A stretch of DNA of 55,163 nucleotides from an uncultured Spirochaetales bacterium (GCA_949288415.1 CASEKE010000043.1:1-55163); one strand, 5' to 3'. Positions 43,084 through 51,669 are shown, numbered from the stretch's first letter. Made by a program: numbers and translations. The notes: generated by a model not told the origin, from the letters alone.

Positions 43084-44382
43084 CTGAAGGTTCTGGTCAT
43101 GGGTTTCGGCACACATGCTTCAGGTGCCGAGGCTGCCGAGTACTACGCAAGCTACGGCAACGAGGTCCACATATACGAAAGCAGGCCCAGAGACACGTTC
43201 GGCGGAATGCCGCAACGGCTTGAATCCATAGGCGTGAACCTGCATTTCGAAGACCTCGATCCGAAGGAAGTATCCACATACGATCTGGTGGTCAAGACAC
43301 CGGCCACGCCTCTCCATCTGCCGACGCTACGCAGGGCGAAGGAAATAACCAACGACTTTGCGGCCCTGCTCAAGAACCCGGCCGTGGACCACATGACCAA
43401 GATAGTCGTCGTGGGCAACAAGGGAAAGACCCTTGTGGCCTCGGCAATAGTACATGCGCTCAACATGCTGGGCTGCAGGGCACAGATGTGCGGCGTGATA
43501 GGAATGTCCGGCTACCACATACTGAAGGACATAAGCGAAAAGGGCGACGACGTATATACCCATCTCGTGCTTGAGATGGCGGCATGGCAGATAACGGACA
43601 CGGCCTACTCGCTCTACAACAGATGGCCGAAGCTCGATGTCGTTCTGATGACAAGCAAGGTGGACGCGCAGAAACTCGACAAGAAGGAATACTACAGAGT
43701 ATTCGGTCCATGGGTGGAGAAAGCCGTCATAGACAGGGATTCGAGGAACGTGTTCCTGGACGAGACAGGAATGAACAAGAAGAAGGTAGTCCTCTCCCCG
43801 ACCACGTTCAATCCCGAACGCGGAGTCGTACCGCTGGAAGCGGCCTTCGACGTTCTCAAGAGCCTCGGGTACCACAAAAAGGACATAGAGAAGGCATTGT
43901 CGTCCTACAAGGGAATCCCGCACAGGATGGAGCAGATAGGATTCAGGAACGGCATACTCTACATCAACGACAGCGCCGCGACCATCCCTGAATCGGTGGC
44001 ATATTCCTTCAAGACGATGGGCCAAGCAAGCATCCACCTGATCCTTGGAGGGACCGAGAGGGGAACGACGGATGCATCCGGACTCAGGATTCCCGTCAAG
44101 ATGGCCAGCTCGATCGTGCTGCTCTCGGGTACTTTCACAGAGAAGCTGATTCCGCAGCTTGAAAAATGGAAGGTCCCCTACTCCGGTCCTTACGAAAGCA
44201 TGGAAGACGCCGTCAAAAAAGCCAAGGAGAACGCGGACAACTTCATAAGCAATCTGAATTCCAACACCCAGATAGTGCTTCTTTCCCCTGGGGCAAGCGG
44301 ATACGAGTACTTCCAGAACGAATTCAACCGCGGCAACATATTCCGCGACGTGGTAAAGGCGCTGATCACGGCAAAGCAGTAA
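43084..44382 (+). CDS. murD: MurD-like UDP-N-acetylmuramoyl-alanine:D-glutamate ligase, divergent
   Basis: A 432-residue Mur ligase that adds D-Glu to the peptidoglycan precursor. CTG 43084 is proposed as the start: AGGAGG (43071-43076) is 7 nt upstream, and the Rossmann N-terminus then begins MKVLVMGFGTHASG; the first ATG (43099) is 22 nt from AGGAGG and would cut the strand. The ATP loop is GNKGKT at 111-116, where most MurD have GTNGKS/T. The later blocks are MurD-like: IPHRMEQI, INDSAATIPES, and LLSPGASGYEYFQNEFNRGNIFRD. The mid-protein E-x-S-S-F-Q and N-x-x-x-D-H motifs are replaced by LEMAAWQ and MTSKVDAQ. A TATAAT at 43055-43060 precedes it. Confidence 0.85.
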   Translation: MKVLVMGFGTHASGAEAAEYYASYGNEVHIYESRPRDTFGGMPQRLESIGVNLHFEDLDPKEVSTYDLVVKTPATPLHLPTLRRAKEITNDFAALLKNPAVDHMTKIVVVGNKGKTLVASAIVHALNMLGCRAQMCGVIGMSGYHILKDISEKGDDVYTHLVLEMAAWQITDTAYSLYNRWPKLDVVLMTSKVDAQKLDKKEYYRVFGPWVEKAVIDRDSRNVFLDETGMNKKKVVLSPTTFNPERGVVPLEAAFDVLKSLGYHKKDIEKALSSYKGIPHRMEQIGFRNGILYINDSAATIPESVAYSFKTMGQASIHLILGGTERGTTDASGLRIPVKMASSIVLLSGTFTEKLIPQLEKWKVPYSGPYESMEDAVKKAKENADNFISNLNSNTQIVLLSPGASGYEYFQNEFNRGNIFRDVVKALITAKQ

Positions 44383-44387
44383 GGGGC

Positions 44388-44427
44388 AAATTGTCGCCTA
44401 GCGGACTTCCGGTCCGTCAATTTGCTT
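44388..44427 (+). promoter_or_regulatory. Two-tier hairpin after murD
   Basis: GCAAATTG and CAATTTGC close an outer stem around an inner CGGAC/GTCCG hairpin just after the murD stop. No U-tract follows, so it may be a processing or protection structure. Confidence 0.4.
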
Positions 44428-44481
44428 CCGCCCTGCATTTGGAATATATGGAAATACGTTCGGAACATGACGGTTTTCCGC

Positions 44482-44510
44482 TTGACGAAAATCCTCTTTT
44501 CCTGTAGTTT
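44482..44510 (+). promoter_or_regulatory. Promoter of tRNA-Leu copy 1
   Basis: TTGACG (44482-44487), 17-nt spacer, TAGTTT (44505-44510), 23 nt before the mature tRNA. Confidence 0.5.
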
Positions 44511-44533
44511 ATACGAGTGCTTAGGCACTCTAT

Positions 44534-44617
44534 GCGGTCGTGGTGGAATTGGTAGACACGCTAGCTTGAGGTGCTAGTGCTTGAAAGGGCTTGGAGATTC
44601 GAGTTCTCTCGGCCGCA
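44534..44617 (+). tRNA. tRNA-Leu (anticodon GAG), copy 1
   Basis: An 84-nt class II tRNA. The acceptor arms GCGGTCG and CGGCCGC pair with one G-U; the anticodon stem CTAGC/GCTAG encloses the loop TTGAGGT, anticodon GAG; a long variable arm (GTGCTTGAAAGGGCTT region) follows; the T-loop is TTCGAGT. CCA is not encoded (CGA follows the discriminator A). It reads CUC/CUU codons. An identical copy lies at 52572-52655 on the other strand. Confidence 0.97.
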
Positions 44618-44624
44618 CGATGAG

Positions 44625-44656
44625 GGCTTTCCTTTGGGAAGGCCTTCTTTTTTTTT
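44625..44656 (+). terminator. Terminator of tRNA-Leu copy 1
   Basis: GGCTTTCC (44625-44632) pairs with GGAAGGCC (44637-44644), loop TTTG, followed by TTC and nine T. Confidence 0.9.
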
Positions 44657-45068
44657 CATGAATCGACTTTCAAGAACAATGGCGAAAGAAAAAAATCAGC
44701 AAGATCAAGCAGTCTTATGATTTGTTCTCCTGCATGGAACAGCAGAGAGAACCTTATGGACTGCACGTGCCATTGCACGCAGGAAAGATGTGTGGATGGA
44801 TAAAAGCGAGTCATGAGGCGGTTTCCGTATGTAGTGATCGTAACAAGACTCGACGCTTTCTTTTTATCGCCATTTCACCACATATGATGCCATCGAAGTG
44901 CCGTATACGGAAGTGGCAACAGTAGCAGAAAGTTTGAGCATAGGTATTGTCCTGCCGTCGTCGAAGACGGGATACAGCGGTTCAGGAACATGGAAAAAGG
45001 AATTAGGAGGATTGCTGTTTTGCCTATCTGTGCTGCGACAGAAAAAGAAAACGTATGAGGACGTCAAA
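44657..45068. other. Intergenic stretch, possibly a decayed gene
   Basis: About 410 bases with no convincing intact gene between the tRNA terminator and the metG terminator. A plus-strand frame to 45086 without a good start contains YDAIEVPY and, a few residues later, SLSIGIVLP, which is the pattern of the serpin segment before the shutter strand, but nothing else of a serpin is recognisable. It could be the relic of a transferred gene or chance. No repeat or RNA gene is visible. Confidence 0.3.
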
Positions 45069-45093
45069 GAAAAAACCTGGCGCTAGCGCCAGG
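45066..45093 (-). terminator. Terminator downstream of metG
   Basis: CCTGGCG (45076-45082) and CGCCAGG (45087-45093) pair around CTAG; the A-rich run 45066-45075 is the U-tract on the minus strand. It is about 100 nt after the metG stop. Confidence 0.75.
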
Positions 45094-45107
45094 CCCGGGA
45101 AAAATCC

Positions 45108-45135
45108 GTGATTCGAATCACCTGTGATTCGAAAT
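45108..45135. repeat. 14-bp palindrome plus partial direct copy
   Basis: GTGATTCGAATCAC (45108-45121) is a perfect palindrome, and GTGATTCGAA recurs at 45124-45133. It lies between the metG stop and its terminator, so it is transcribed at the end of the metG mRNA, or it may be a protein-binding site. Confidence 0.5.
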
Positions 45136-45193
45136 TGCGATTTCTTCAAAGAGATGTTCTTCGTTCGACAATCCGCTTGAATTCGTATTTGTG

Positions 45194-47425
45194 TCAGCCG
45201 ACGTTTCCGTTCACATACTTGAATACGTGCAGGTGCTTTCCGCCGAATCCGAGCGGCTTTCCATCCACGCAGACAGTGCCGTCCACCGTCTTCATCGGCA
45301 TTTCAAAGAAATGCTCCGGCTTGAGATATGTCGTGATCTTCTCCACCGGCTCCTGACCGTCGAACTCGAGAACAGATCCCACAGGTATATCGTCTGCGAA
45401 GATCAGCTCACAGGTAGAATGGGTCGTGTCGGACGCTTCGGATGCTGCGAGCAACATGCCATAGCTCTTGACGCCCCTGAAGTTTGCGGGCTTCAGGTTG
45501 GACACAAGGACGATGTTCCTGCCCATCAGCTCGTCCTTGCTGTAGTATGGGACTATCGAAGAGACAATCTGCCTCGGTTCGCTCTCGCCCGTGTCGAGCT
45601 TCAGTATGTAGAGCTTGTCTCCGCCCGGATGCCGCTCGCACTCGACGATCTTCGAAACCTTGAGAATTACCTTCTTCGCAAAAGCTTCCGTGAGGGAAAG
45701 CTCCTCAGTTGAATTGTTGTTCATATCTTTCACTTCCTTTTCAGGCATATGCGCCTTGGCTTCCTTCTTTTCCTCCCTTTCCTTCTGGGAACCGGAGTAG
45801 CGCTCCTTGAGCTCGGCGATTCTCTTGTCCTCGAGCTTCTGGAAGAGCAGCTCCACTTTCTCGACGACCACGTCTCCCTCAGCCTTTCCGATGTCGCGCC
45901 AGGTCAGTCCGCTCTTTCCGATGAAGGAAAGAATCTTCTCTCCTGTCTCCGGGCAGTACGGGGTAAGCATGACGGCAAGGTCCCTTATCAGATAATAGAG
46001 GGTTGCCAGTATGCTTGCAGCCTTTTCGGGATCTTCGGTCCTAGCCTTCCAGGGCTCGGAGGACTGGAAAGCCTTGTTGCCTATGTCGGAAAGCTCGAAG
46101 ATCATGTGTATCGCATCCCTTTCATCCGCACGCTCGAGTGCTTCCGTGATGAGGCGCTCCTTCTCGCATACCTCGCTCCAAAGTGCCTCGTCGATCCTGA
46201 AGCCATCGAGCCTTCCGCCATAGAAGCGGGAGATGAACGAAAGCGTCCTGTTGACGAGATTCGAGAGATTTCCGATGAGTTCCTTGTTGATTTTGTCCTG
46301 GAAATCCTTCCAGGTGAAGGTGAAATCGCTCTTCTCGGGGCGATTGTAGAACATGTAGAATCTCCAGGCGTCGGCTGGGATACCTGTCTCCTGGACGTCG
46401 TTTCCGAATACTCCGACTCCTCTCGACTTGCTGAACTTGCCGTCCTCGTAATTGAGGTATTCCGTGGAGGACATGTGATGCAGCATCGTCCACTTCTGCC
46501 CTGGTGCAAGAAGTGTGGAAGGGAATATGACTGTATGGAACGGGATGTTGTCCTTTCCTATGAACTGGAAGAGCTCCGTGTTCTCTGGATCCCTCCACCA
46601 GTACTCCCAGTTCTCGGTGGCGTTGGCCGTTATGGATATGTAGCCGATCGGAGCATCGAACCAAACGTAGAAAACTTTGTCCTCGAAGCCTTTCTTCGGT
46701 ACGGGAATGCCCCATTTGAGATCCCTTGTTATGCACCTCTCCTGGAGGCCGTCCCTGATCCATGAATTCGTGATCTGCACGGCGTTCTTCGCCCAGAATC
46801 CATCTACGGAAGCCTTGTCCATCCACTTCTTGAGAAGAGGAAGAGCCTTTGGCAGATCTATATACAGGTGCTTTGTGGTCTTGAGCACGGGCGTGGTCCC
46901 GCACACAGAGCATCTCGGCTCTACGAGCTCCGTCGGCTCGAGGAGCTTTCCGCAGTCGTCGCACTGGTCTCCCTTGGCATTCTCGCTTCCGCAGTGCGGG
47001 CACTTGCCCTTCACGTAGCGGTCGGCCAGAAAGCGTCCGCAGTGCGGGCAGTAGAGCTGGCTCATCTCCCGTTCAGTGATGTATCCATGCTTGTCGACCT
47101 CGTTGAAGATTGCCTGGACTATCTGGGTCTGCTTCGGCGTGCTGGTACGGCCGAAGTAATCGAAGTCTATGTTGAACCATTTGTAGATCGCACGGTGGAT
47201 CTGGTGGTATTTGTCGCAGAGTTCGCGAGGGGATACCCCTTCCTGGAGCGCCCTGGTCTCGCTTGCGGTGCCGTATTCGTCGGTGCCGCAGATATAGAGC
47301 GTCTCGTAGCCGCGCGAACGGCAGAAACGCGCAAAGACATCAGCGGAAAGTACCTGTGTGAGGTTTCCGAGATGAGGTACGTTGTTGACATATGGAAGTG
47401 CCGAAGTGACAAGTCTCTTTTTCAA
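45194..47425 (-). CDS. metG: Methionyl-tRNA synthetase with C-terminal tRNA-binding domain
   Basis: A 743-residue class I synthetase. The HIGH-like motif is HLGN at about 18-21 (ALPYVNNVPHLGN), KMSKS appears as KFSKSRG near 335. The zinc insertion has two knuckles, CPHCGRFL and CPHCGSENAKGDQCDDC, with a further CSVC, as in the long two-zinc form. A charged linker (KEREEKKEAKAHMPEKEVKD) connects to a C-terminal EMAP/Trbp111-like domain (ILKVSKIVECERHPGGDKLYILKLDTGE). TTG 47425 is preferred over the TTG 21 nt upstream because AGGAG lies between them, 6 nt before 47425. Monocistronic, with a distal terminator. Confidence 0.95.
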   Translation of the reverse strand: MKKRLVTSALPYVNNVPHLGNLTQVLSADVFARFCRSRGYETLYICGTDEYGTASETRALQEGVSPRELCDKYHQIHRAIYKWFNIDFDYFGRTSTPKQTQIVQAIFNEVDKHGYITEREMSQLYCPHCGRFLADRYVKGKCPHCGSENAKGDQCDDCGKLLEPTELVEPRCSVCGTTPVLKTTKHLYIDLPKALPLLKKWMDKASVDGFWAKNAVQITNSWIRDGLQERCITRDLKWGIPVPKKGFEDKVFYVWFDAPIGYISITANATENWEYWWRDPENTELFQFIGKDNIPFHTVIFPSTLLAPGQKWTMLHHMSSTEYLNYEDGKFSKSRGVGVFGNDVQETGIPADAWRFYMFYNRPEKSDFTFTWKDFQDKINKELIGNLSNLVNRTLSFISRFYGGRLDGFRIDEALWSEVCEKERLITEALERADERDAIHMIFELSDIGNKAFQSSEPWKARTEDPEKAASILATLYYLIRDLAVMLTPYCPETGEKILSFIGKSGLTWRDIGKAEGDVVVEKVELLFQKLEDKRIAELKERYSGSQKEREEKKEAKAHMPEKEVKDMNNNSTEELSLTEAFAKKVILKVSKIVECERHPGGDKLYILKLDTGESEPRQIVSSIVPYYSKDELMGRNIVLVSNLKPANFRGVKSYGMLLAASEASDTTHSTCELIFADDIPVGSVLEFDGQEPVEKITTYLKPEHFFEMPMKTVDGTVCVDGKPLGFGGKHLHVFKYVNGNVG

Positions 47426-47539
47426 TTCCGACTCCTGGGAAAACAAAGTCTGACGGATGTTTGATCAGCCGGATATCAGTATAGCCAATGCAAAAACTCT
47501 TTGCAACAATGGCGAATGCAACGTTTTGTCCGTTTCCAA

Positions 47540-47568
47540 TTGTATTGCACACCCGTTCCATATATCAT
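47540..47568 (+). promoter_or_regulatory. Promoter of the hflK operon, abutting the start codon
   Basis: TTGTAT (47540-47545), 17-nt spacer, TATCAT (47563-47568). Only seven bases separate it from ATG 47576, and there is no ribosome site. Confidence 0.55.
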
Positions 47569-47575
47569 CGATATT

Positions 47576-48568
47576 ATGGAAAATGAAGAAAGACCCAAAG
47601 GAAGGAGAAGAAGGATCGACTTCTCTATAGCGCCGAAGCTGATCATAGCCTTCGTCGCAGTGGCATTTCTGGTCTATGTCGCAATGTCCAGCTTCTTCGT
47701 CGTAGACCAGACAGAGAGCGCGGTGGTACTCCGCTTCGGCAAGTACAACAGGGCAGTCGGACCGGGATTGCAGATGAAACTGCCGTTCGGCGTGGAAAGG
47801 AACATCAACATACCGACCCAGGTCGTACAGACGCTGACATTCGGCTACAGGAGCACGGACAGCACGGGAACATCGCTGACCGGAAGCGAACTCAGGAAGG
47901 AAGAGGCCCGCATGCTTACCGGCGATTTGAACATCGTCGATGTAGAATGGATCGTTCAGTACTACATCTCCGACCCGATCGCGTGGATACGCACGGTCGA
48001 CGACAGGGAGACGACCATACGTGACATATCGCAGTCCGTAATGAACCAGCTTGTCGGCGACCTGCCCATTCTTTCCATCATGACCAACCAGAGAACCGGC
48101 ATCGAAGTCGATGCACAGGCCAAGATGCAGGAGATATTCGACCGCTACGGATTCGGCATCCAAATCGTGACAGTCAAGCTCCAGAACATCGTACCGCCCG
48201 AGGGAACCGTCCAGGACGCTTTCGAGGACGTGAACAAGGCCGTGCAGGACATGAACAGGTTCATCAACGAAGGAAAGGAATACTACAATGCCGAGATTCC
48301 ATCCGCGCAGGGAGAGGCGGAGAAACTGATCCTTCAGGCACAGGGTTATGCTGCTGAACGGGTGAACAACGCGAAAGGAGACACTGCAAGATTCTCGAGT
48401 ATGCTCGAGGAATACAGGAACAGCAAGGAGATTACGGGAACGAGGCTGTACATAGAGACGATGGAGAACATACTTACCCAGGGAACGGGACAGCTCACTA
48501 TAGTCGACAAGGACCTGAAAAATTTCCTGCCATATGGCAACGTGCTTGAAAAGGAGGCGTCGATATGA
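47576..48568 (+). CDS. hflK: HflK, subunit of the FtsH-modulating membrane complex
   Basis: A 330-residue SPFH/band-7 protein. After a short basic N-terminus (RPKGRRRRIDF) comes one membrane helix (LIIAFVAVAFLVYVAM) and the SPFH domain: FFVVDQTESAVVLRFGKY, GPGLQMKLPFG, a WIVQYYISDP strand, and the alanine/glutamate-rich coiled coil EYYNAEIPSAQGEAEKLILQAQGYA. With HflC it forms a large ring around the FtsH protease on the outer face of the membrane. ATG 47576 is chosen by the N-terminus; an upstream frame is rejected. It overlaps hflC by 4 nt. Confidence 0.95.
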   Translation: MENEERPKGRRRRIDFSIAPKLIIAFVAVAFLVYVAMSSFFVVDQTESAVVLRFGKYNRAVGPGLQMKLPFGVERNINIPTQVVQTLTFGYRSTDSTGTSLTGSELRKEEARMLTGDLNIVDVEWIVQYYISDPIAWIRTVDDRETTIRDISQSVMNQLVGDLPILSIMTNQRTGIEVDAQAKMQEIFDRYGFGIQIVTVKLQNIVPPEGTVQDAFEDVNKAVQDMNRFINEGKEYYNAEIPSAQGEAEKLILQAQGYAAERVNNAKGDTARFSSMLEEYRNSKEITGTRLYIETMENILTQGTGQLTIVDKDLKNFLPYGNVLEKEASI

Positions 48569-49551
48569 AAAAGCTGATCACTACTATCGTGGTAGTCGCG
48601 GTTCTCCTCATCGTGTTCCTGCTCATGGGGCCGTTCTATACCCTCAGGGAAGGAGAAATTGCGGTCATAACGCGTTTTGGAAAGATTGTGGACGTCAACG
48701 AGGTTCCCGGTCTGGCTTTCAAGATGCCGATCATCGACAACGTGGTCCGCTACTCCAGCAAGCTGCTTTCCTGGGACGGAGACGCACAGAGGATTCCGAC
48801 CAAGGAAAACCAGTTCATTTGGGTGGATGCCACGGCGCGTTGGAGAATAAGCGACGCTGCAAGGTTCTACGAGACTGTCAACACCATACAGGGCGGCCTG
48901 GCAAGGCTCAACGACATTCTCGACTCGACAATACGCACCGTGATTAGCGAGAACTATCTCGAGGAAGCAGTAAGGAGTACCAACAGGATTAATTCCATGA
49001 CTGTCGAGGAGGAGGTCGGAAATCTGGACAACGTCGAGGACGTCGAAACTCTCAGGAGCCTCACGCGGACAAGCACGACGCAGAAGCCGATAACTGTCGG
49101 ACGTGAGGGACTGTCCAACATAATGCTCGAGGAGGCCCAGCCGCTGACGACGATATACGGCATCGAGCTCGAGGACGTGATAATCCGCCAGATAAGATAC
49201 TCCGACGATCTTACGGAGAGCGTATACGAGAGAATGATCAAGGAAAGGAGCCAGATCGCCGAAGCATACAGGGCCTACGGACGTGGACAGCTCGCATCCT
49301 GGCAGGGACGCACGGAGAACGACAGAAAGCAGATTCTCTCCGAGGCTTATGCGGAAAGCGAGCGCATCAAGGGAGAAGCCGATGCCGAAGCTGCCAGGAT
49401 CTACAGCGAAGCCTACGGTCAGGATCCCGAGTTCTTCAGGCTGTGGACCACGCTCGAGAGCTACAAAAAGACGCTCGGAAGCCAGAACAAGGTACTCTCG
49501 ACCGAACCGGATTACTTCGACTATCTGTATGGAACGCACGTGGCAGAATGA
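48565..49551 (+). CDS. hflC: HflC, partner of HflK
   Basis: A 328-residue SPFH protein with one N-terminal helix (LITTIVVVAVLLIVFLLMG), then FYTLREGEIAVITRFGKI, GLAFKMPIIDNVVRY, FIWVDATARWRISD and the coiled coil RKQILSEAYAESERIKGEADAEAARIYSEAY. Its GGPF-like and WxxxE details fit HflC rather than stomatin. An insertion of about 30 residues around EEVGNLDNVEDVETLRSL is not in the E. coli protein as I know it. It follows hflK with ATGA and precedes the GNAT gene with ATGA. Confidence 0.94.
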   Translation: MKKLITTIVVVAVLLIVFLLMGPFYTLREGEIAVITRFGKIVDVNEVPGLAFKMPIIDNVVRYSSKLLSWDGDAQRIPTKENQFIWVDATARWRISDAARFYETVNTIQGGLARLNDILDSTIRTVISENYLEEAVRSTNRINSMTVEEEVGNLDNVEDVETLRSLTRTSTTQKPITVGREGLSNIMLEEAQPLTTIYGIELEDVIIRQIRYSDDLTESVYERMIKERSQIAEAYRAYGRGQLASWQGRTENDRKQILSEAYAESERIKGEADAEAARIYSEAYGQDPEFFRLWTTLESYKKTLGSQNKVLSTEPDYFDYLYGTHVAE

Positions 49552-50363
49552 AAAGGCTTGATCAGGAGGATGTAGGCGCCGTTCTCGGGCAGCTGGAAAA
49601 AAACAGGATGATGAACCTGTTCATGATCCGATGCCTCGAGGACTTTTCGCTCGGCACCGAATCCGAGCTCTATTCGCTGGCAGGAGGTTTCCTTCTGGTT
49701 TTCAAGGGAATTCTAGCTCATATCGTCCTGGAGGATGACGCGCCGATGGATCGCGAGCTGGAAAACTTTCTGTCGGCGCACGACCTCAGGTCAGTCATGG
49801 GACGAAGCCGGACACTGGAAAGACTTGCCGACATTCTCCCCGACTGGAAGCGGGACAGTTACATTCTCCTCGGGGTCGACACGGCGGGATGCGTCGCATC
49901 GGGGTCGTTGGCCGAGAGACTCTCGTCGTACAGCGATTACCGTTCCCTGCTCGAGCTCTACCGATCGATCGACGAATACAGGGCGGACCATAGGAGGCGC
50001 GACGACGAAGCGTTCATAGAGGAAAGACTTTCCTACGACAGCTCTCCCCAAGGGCATGACCATTTCACGGTCGGCCTGAGAAAGGACGGGAAAATCGTCT
50101 CTGCGGCAACGCTCAACGGATTCATGGTCGTCAACGTATGTACGCATAGGAAATACAGAAGACGTGGATATGCCACTATGGTGATGCAAAAACTTCTGGA
50201 TGAAGTTATAATGGACGGAACGGGACGCGATCTTGTACTGCTCGCAGATACGCCAGAGGCGGTACGGATGTACGAACATCTCGGTTTCAAATGCGTCGGT
50301 TCGTTCTCTGTAATGAGACCGCAACAAGGAGGAAAGCATGCGCTACGCCAGATTCATCCATGA
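49548..50363 (+). CDS. GNAT-family acetyltransferase, two-domain
   Basis: A 271-residue protein. The C-terminal 130 residues hold the acetyl-CoA fold: TVGLRKDGKIVSAATLNGFMVVNVCTHRKYRRRGYATMVMQKLLDEV, where R-R-R-G-Y-A is the pyrophosphate loop, then LLADTPEAVRMYEHLGFKCVG. The N-terminal 130 residues are a second, divergent GNAT-like domain (LEKNRMMNLFMIRCLED). Similar two-domain proteins acetylate small amines or are uncharacterised. It starts within the hflC stop (ATGA), and the next gene overlaps its end by 26 nt. Confidence 0.85.
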   Translation: MKRLDQEDVGAVLGQLEKNRMMNLFMIRCLEDFSLGTESELYSLAGGFLLVFKGILAHIVLEDDAPMDRELENFLSAHDLRSVMGRSRTLERLADILPDWKRDSYILLGVDTAGCVASGSLAERLSSYSDYRSLLELYRSIDEYRADHRRRDDEAFIEERLSYDSSPQGHDHFTVGLRKDGKIVSAATLNGFMVVNVCTHRKYRRRGYATMVMQKLLDEVIMDGTGRDLVLLADTPEAVRMYEHLGFKCVGSFSVMRPQQGGKHALRQIHP

Positions 50364-51084
50364 CGGGATGGAAAGATACGGAATAATCGAAGACAGGAAA
50401 CTACGTCTGTTCGAGACGGACTACTTTTCTCCTCTCACGTTGGATACGGTCGACCTTCTCGAATGCACGCCGCTTTCGCCGATCGTACCGACGAAGATAC
50501 TATGCATAGGACTCAACTACCGCGATCATGCCGACGAGCTGTCTTTCGAGGCTCCGAAGGTGCCTGTAGTGTTCATGAAGCCGACTACAAGTCTTATTTC
50601 TCCCGGTGACAGGATCGTCAGGCCGAAGGCAAGCAAGCGCGTGGATTACGAAGGCGAGCTGGCAGTGATAATAGGCCGAGACTGCAAGGATGTCGAACCC
50701 AAGGATGTCTCAAGATACATTTTGGGCTATACCATAGCCAATGACGTGACGGCACGCGATCTGCAGGACAAACAAGGACAGTGGACCATCTGCAAGGGTT
50801 TCGACACGTTCTGCCCGATGGGGCCGTTCATCTCCGACGAGGTCGATCCGGGCAACCTGGACATAAGAACGGAGCTCAACGGCAAGCTGATGCAGCACTC
50901 GAACACCAAGTATCTCATATTCGACGTGCCGTTCCTGGTCAGCTATCTTTCCCATGCGATGACGCTCAAGGCCGGCGATGCGATTCTTACCGGAACACCT
51001 AAGGGAATAAGCGGAATGAACGCCGGCGACGAAGTTGCCATAAGCATCGAGGGTCTCGGAAAGCTTGTCAACACAGTCGTGTGA
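50338..51084 (+). CDS. Fumarylacetoacetate hydrolase-family enzyme
   Basis: A 248-residue metal-dependent hydrolase/decarboxylase. Family landmarks are ILCIGLNYRDHADEL, VVFMKPTTSLI, the metal ligands in VDYEGELAVIIGRDCKDV, GYTIANDVTARDLQ, KGFDTFCPMGP and AGDAILTGTPKGIS. Proteins of this size and form are acylpyruvases, oxaloacetate decarboxylases or 2-hydroxyhepta-type isomerases. An oxaloacetate or acylpyruvate housekeeping role is plausible but not shown. GGAGG precedes ATG 50338, inside the end of the GNAT gene. Confidence 0.9.
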   Translation: MRYARFIHDGMERYGIIEDRKLRLFETDYFSPLTLDTVDLLECTPLSPIVPTKILCIGLNYRDHADELSFEAPKVPVVFMKPTTSLISPGDRIVRPKASKRVDYEGELAVIIGRDCKDVEPKDVSRYILGYTIANDVTARDLQDKQGQWTICKGFDTFCPMGPFISDEVDPGNLDIRTELNGKLMQHSNTKYLIFDVPFLVSYLSHAMTLKAGDAILTGTPKGISGMNAGDEVAISIEGLGKLVNTVV

Positions 51085-51094
51085 TCGCCTCCGC

Positions 51095-51123
51095 TTGACG
51101 ATGGGCTCAACCGAAATTAACTT
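51095..51123 (+). promoter_or_regulatory. Promoter of the Imm5-like gene, abutting the start codon
   Basis: TTGACG (51095-51100), 17-nt spacer, TAACTT (51118-51123), then exactly six bases before ATG 51130. Transcription would start at the A of the start codon. Confidence 0.6.
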
Positions 51124-51129
51124 CATAGC

Positions 51130-51669
51130 ATGGAAGACGTCAGAAAGAGATTCGAGAAAGGCAACCGGATACTTTTCAGGAAAACAGACCCTATCCTGAT
51201 ATCGCTTTCGGACACTCTGGCCACGGAGAACCGCAGAGTGGTCGTTCTTTGGGCTTTCAGCCTGGTGAACGAGCCGGTGGCATATCTGTTTGCGCGCTAT
51301 CCTGACGTGAAGATATTCGTCGAGGCCGTCGACACGGTGCACGCCTGGGCCGAGGGAAGGGAGAAGATGCCAGCGGCGAGACGCGCCATCCTCGCTCTTC
51401 ACAACACCGCATCGTTCATCGAGGACGAGAGCGACGTCGCGCTGATTCATGCCGTCGGTCAGGCTCTCAGCACGGTCCATACGAAAAAACATGCAATGGG
51501 CTTCGTGATCTACGAGCTTACATCGATTGTAAAGGAACATGGGCTCGACGAGGGACTGATGCTGGTTCCGGAACGCATCCAGTATTACTACGACAAGCTG
51601 GACGAAGCGAGAAAATTAGAAAAGGAGAACAGGAATCCCTGGGCCGACTTCATGCTAAACGATATCTGA
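51130..51669 (+). CDS. Imm5-like putative immunity protein
   Basis: A 179-residue all-helical protein. The pattern VKIFVEAVDTVHAWAEGREKMPAARRAILALHN, then LIHAVGQALSTVHTKKHAMGFVIYELT, matches the 'putative immunity protein Imm5-like' family, which is grouped with polymorphic toxin systems but also occurs alone. No toxin gene lies near it in the window. It could be an orphan immunity gene or have a domesticated function. It has its own promoter and no Shine-Dalgarno. Confidence 0.6.
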   Translation: MEDVRKRFEKGNRILFRKTDPILISLSDTLATENRRVVVLWAFSLVNEPVAYLFARYPDVKIFVEAVDTVHAWAEGREKMPAARRAILALHNTASFIEDESDVALIHAVGQALSTVHTKKHAMGFVIYELTSIVKEHGLDEGLMLVPERIQYYYDKLDEARKLEKENRNPWADFMLNDI

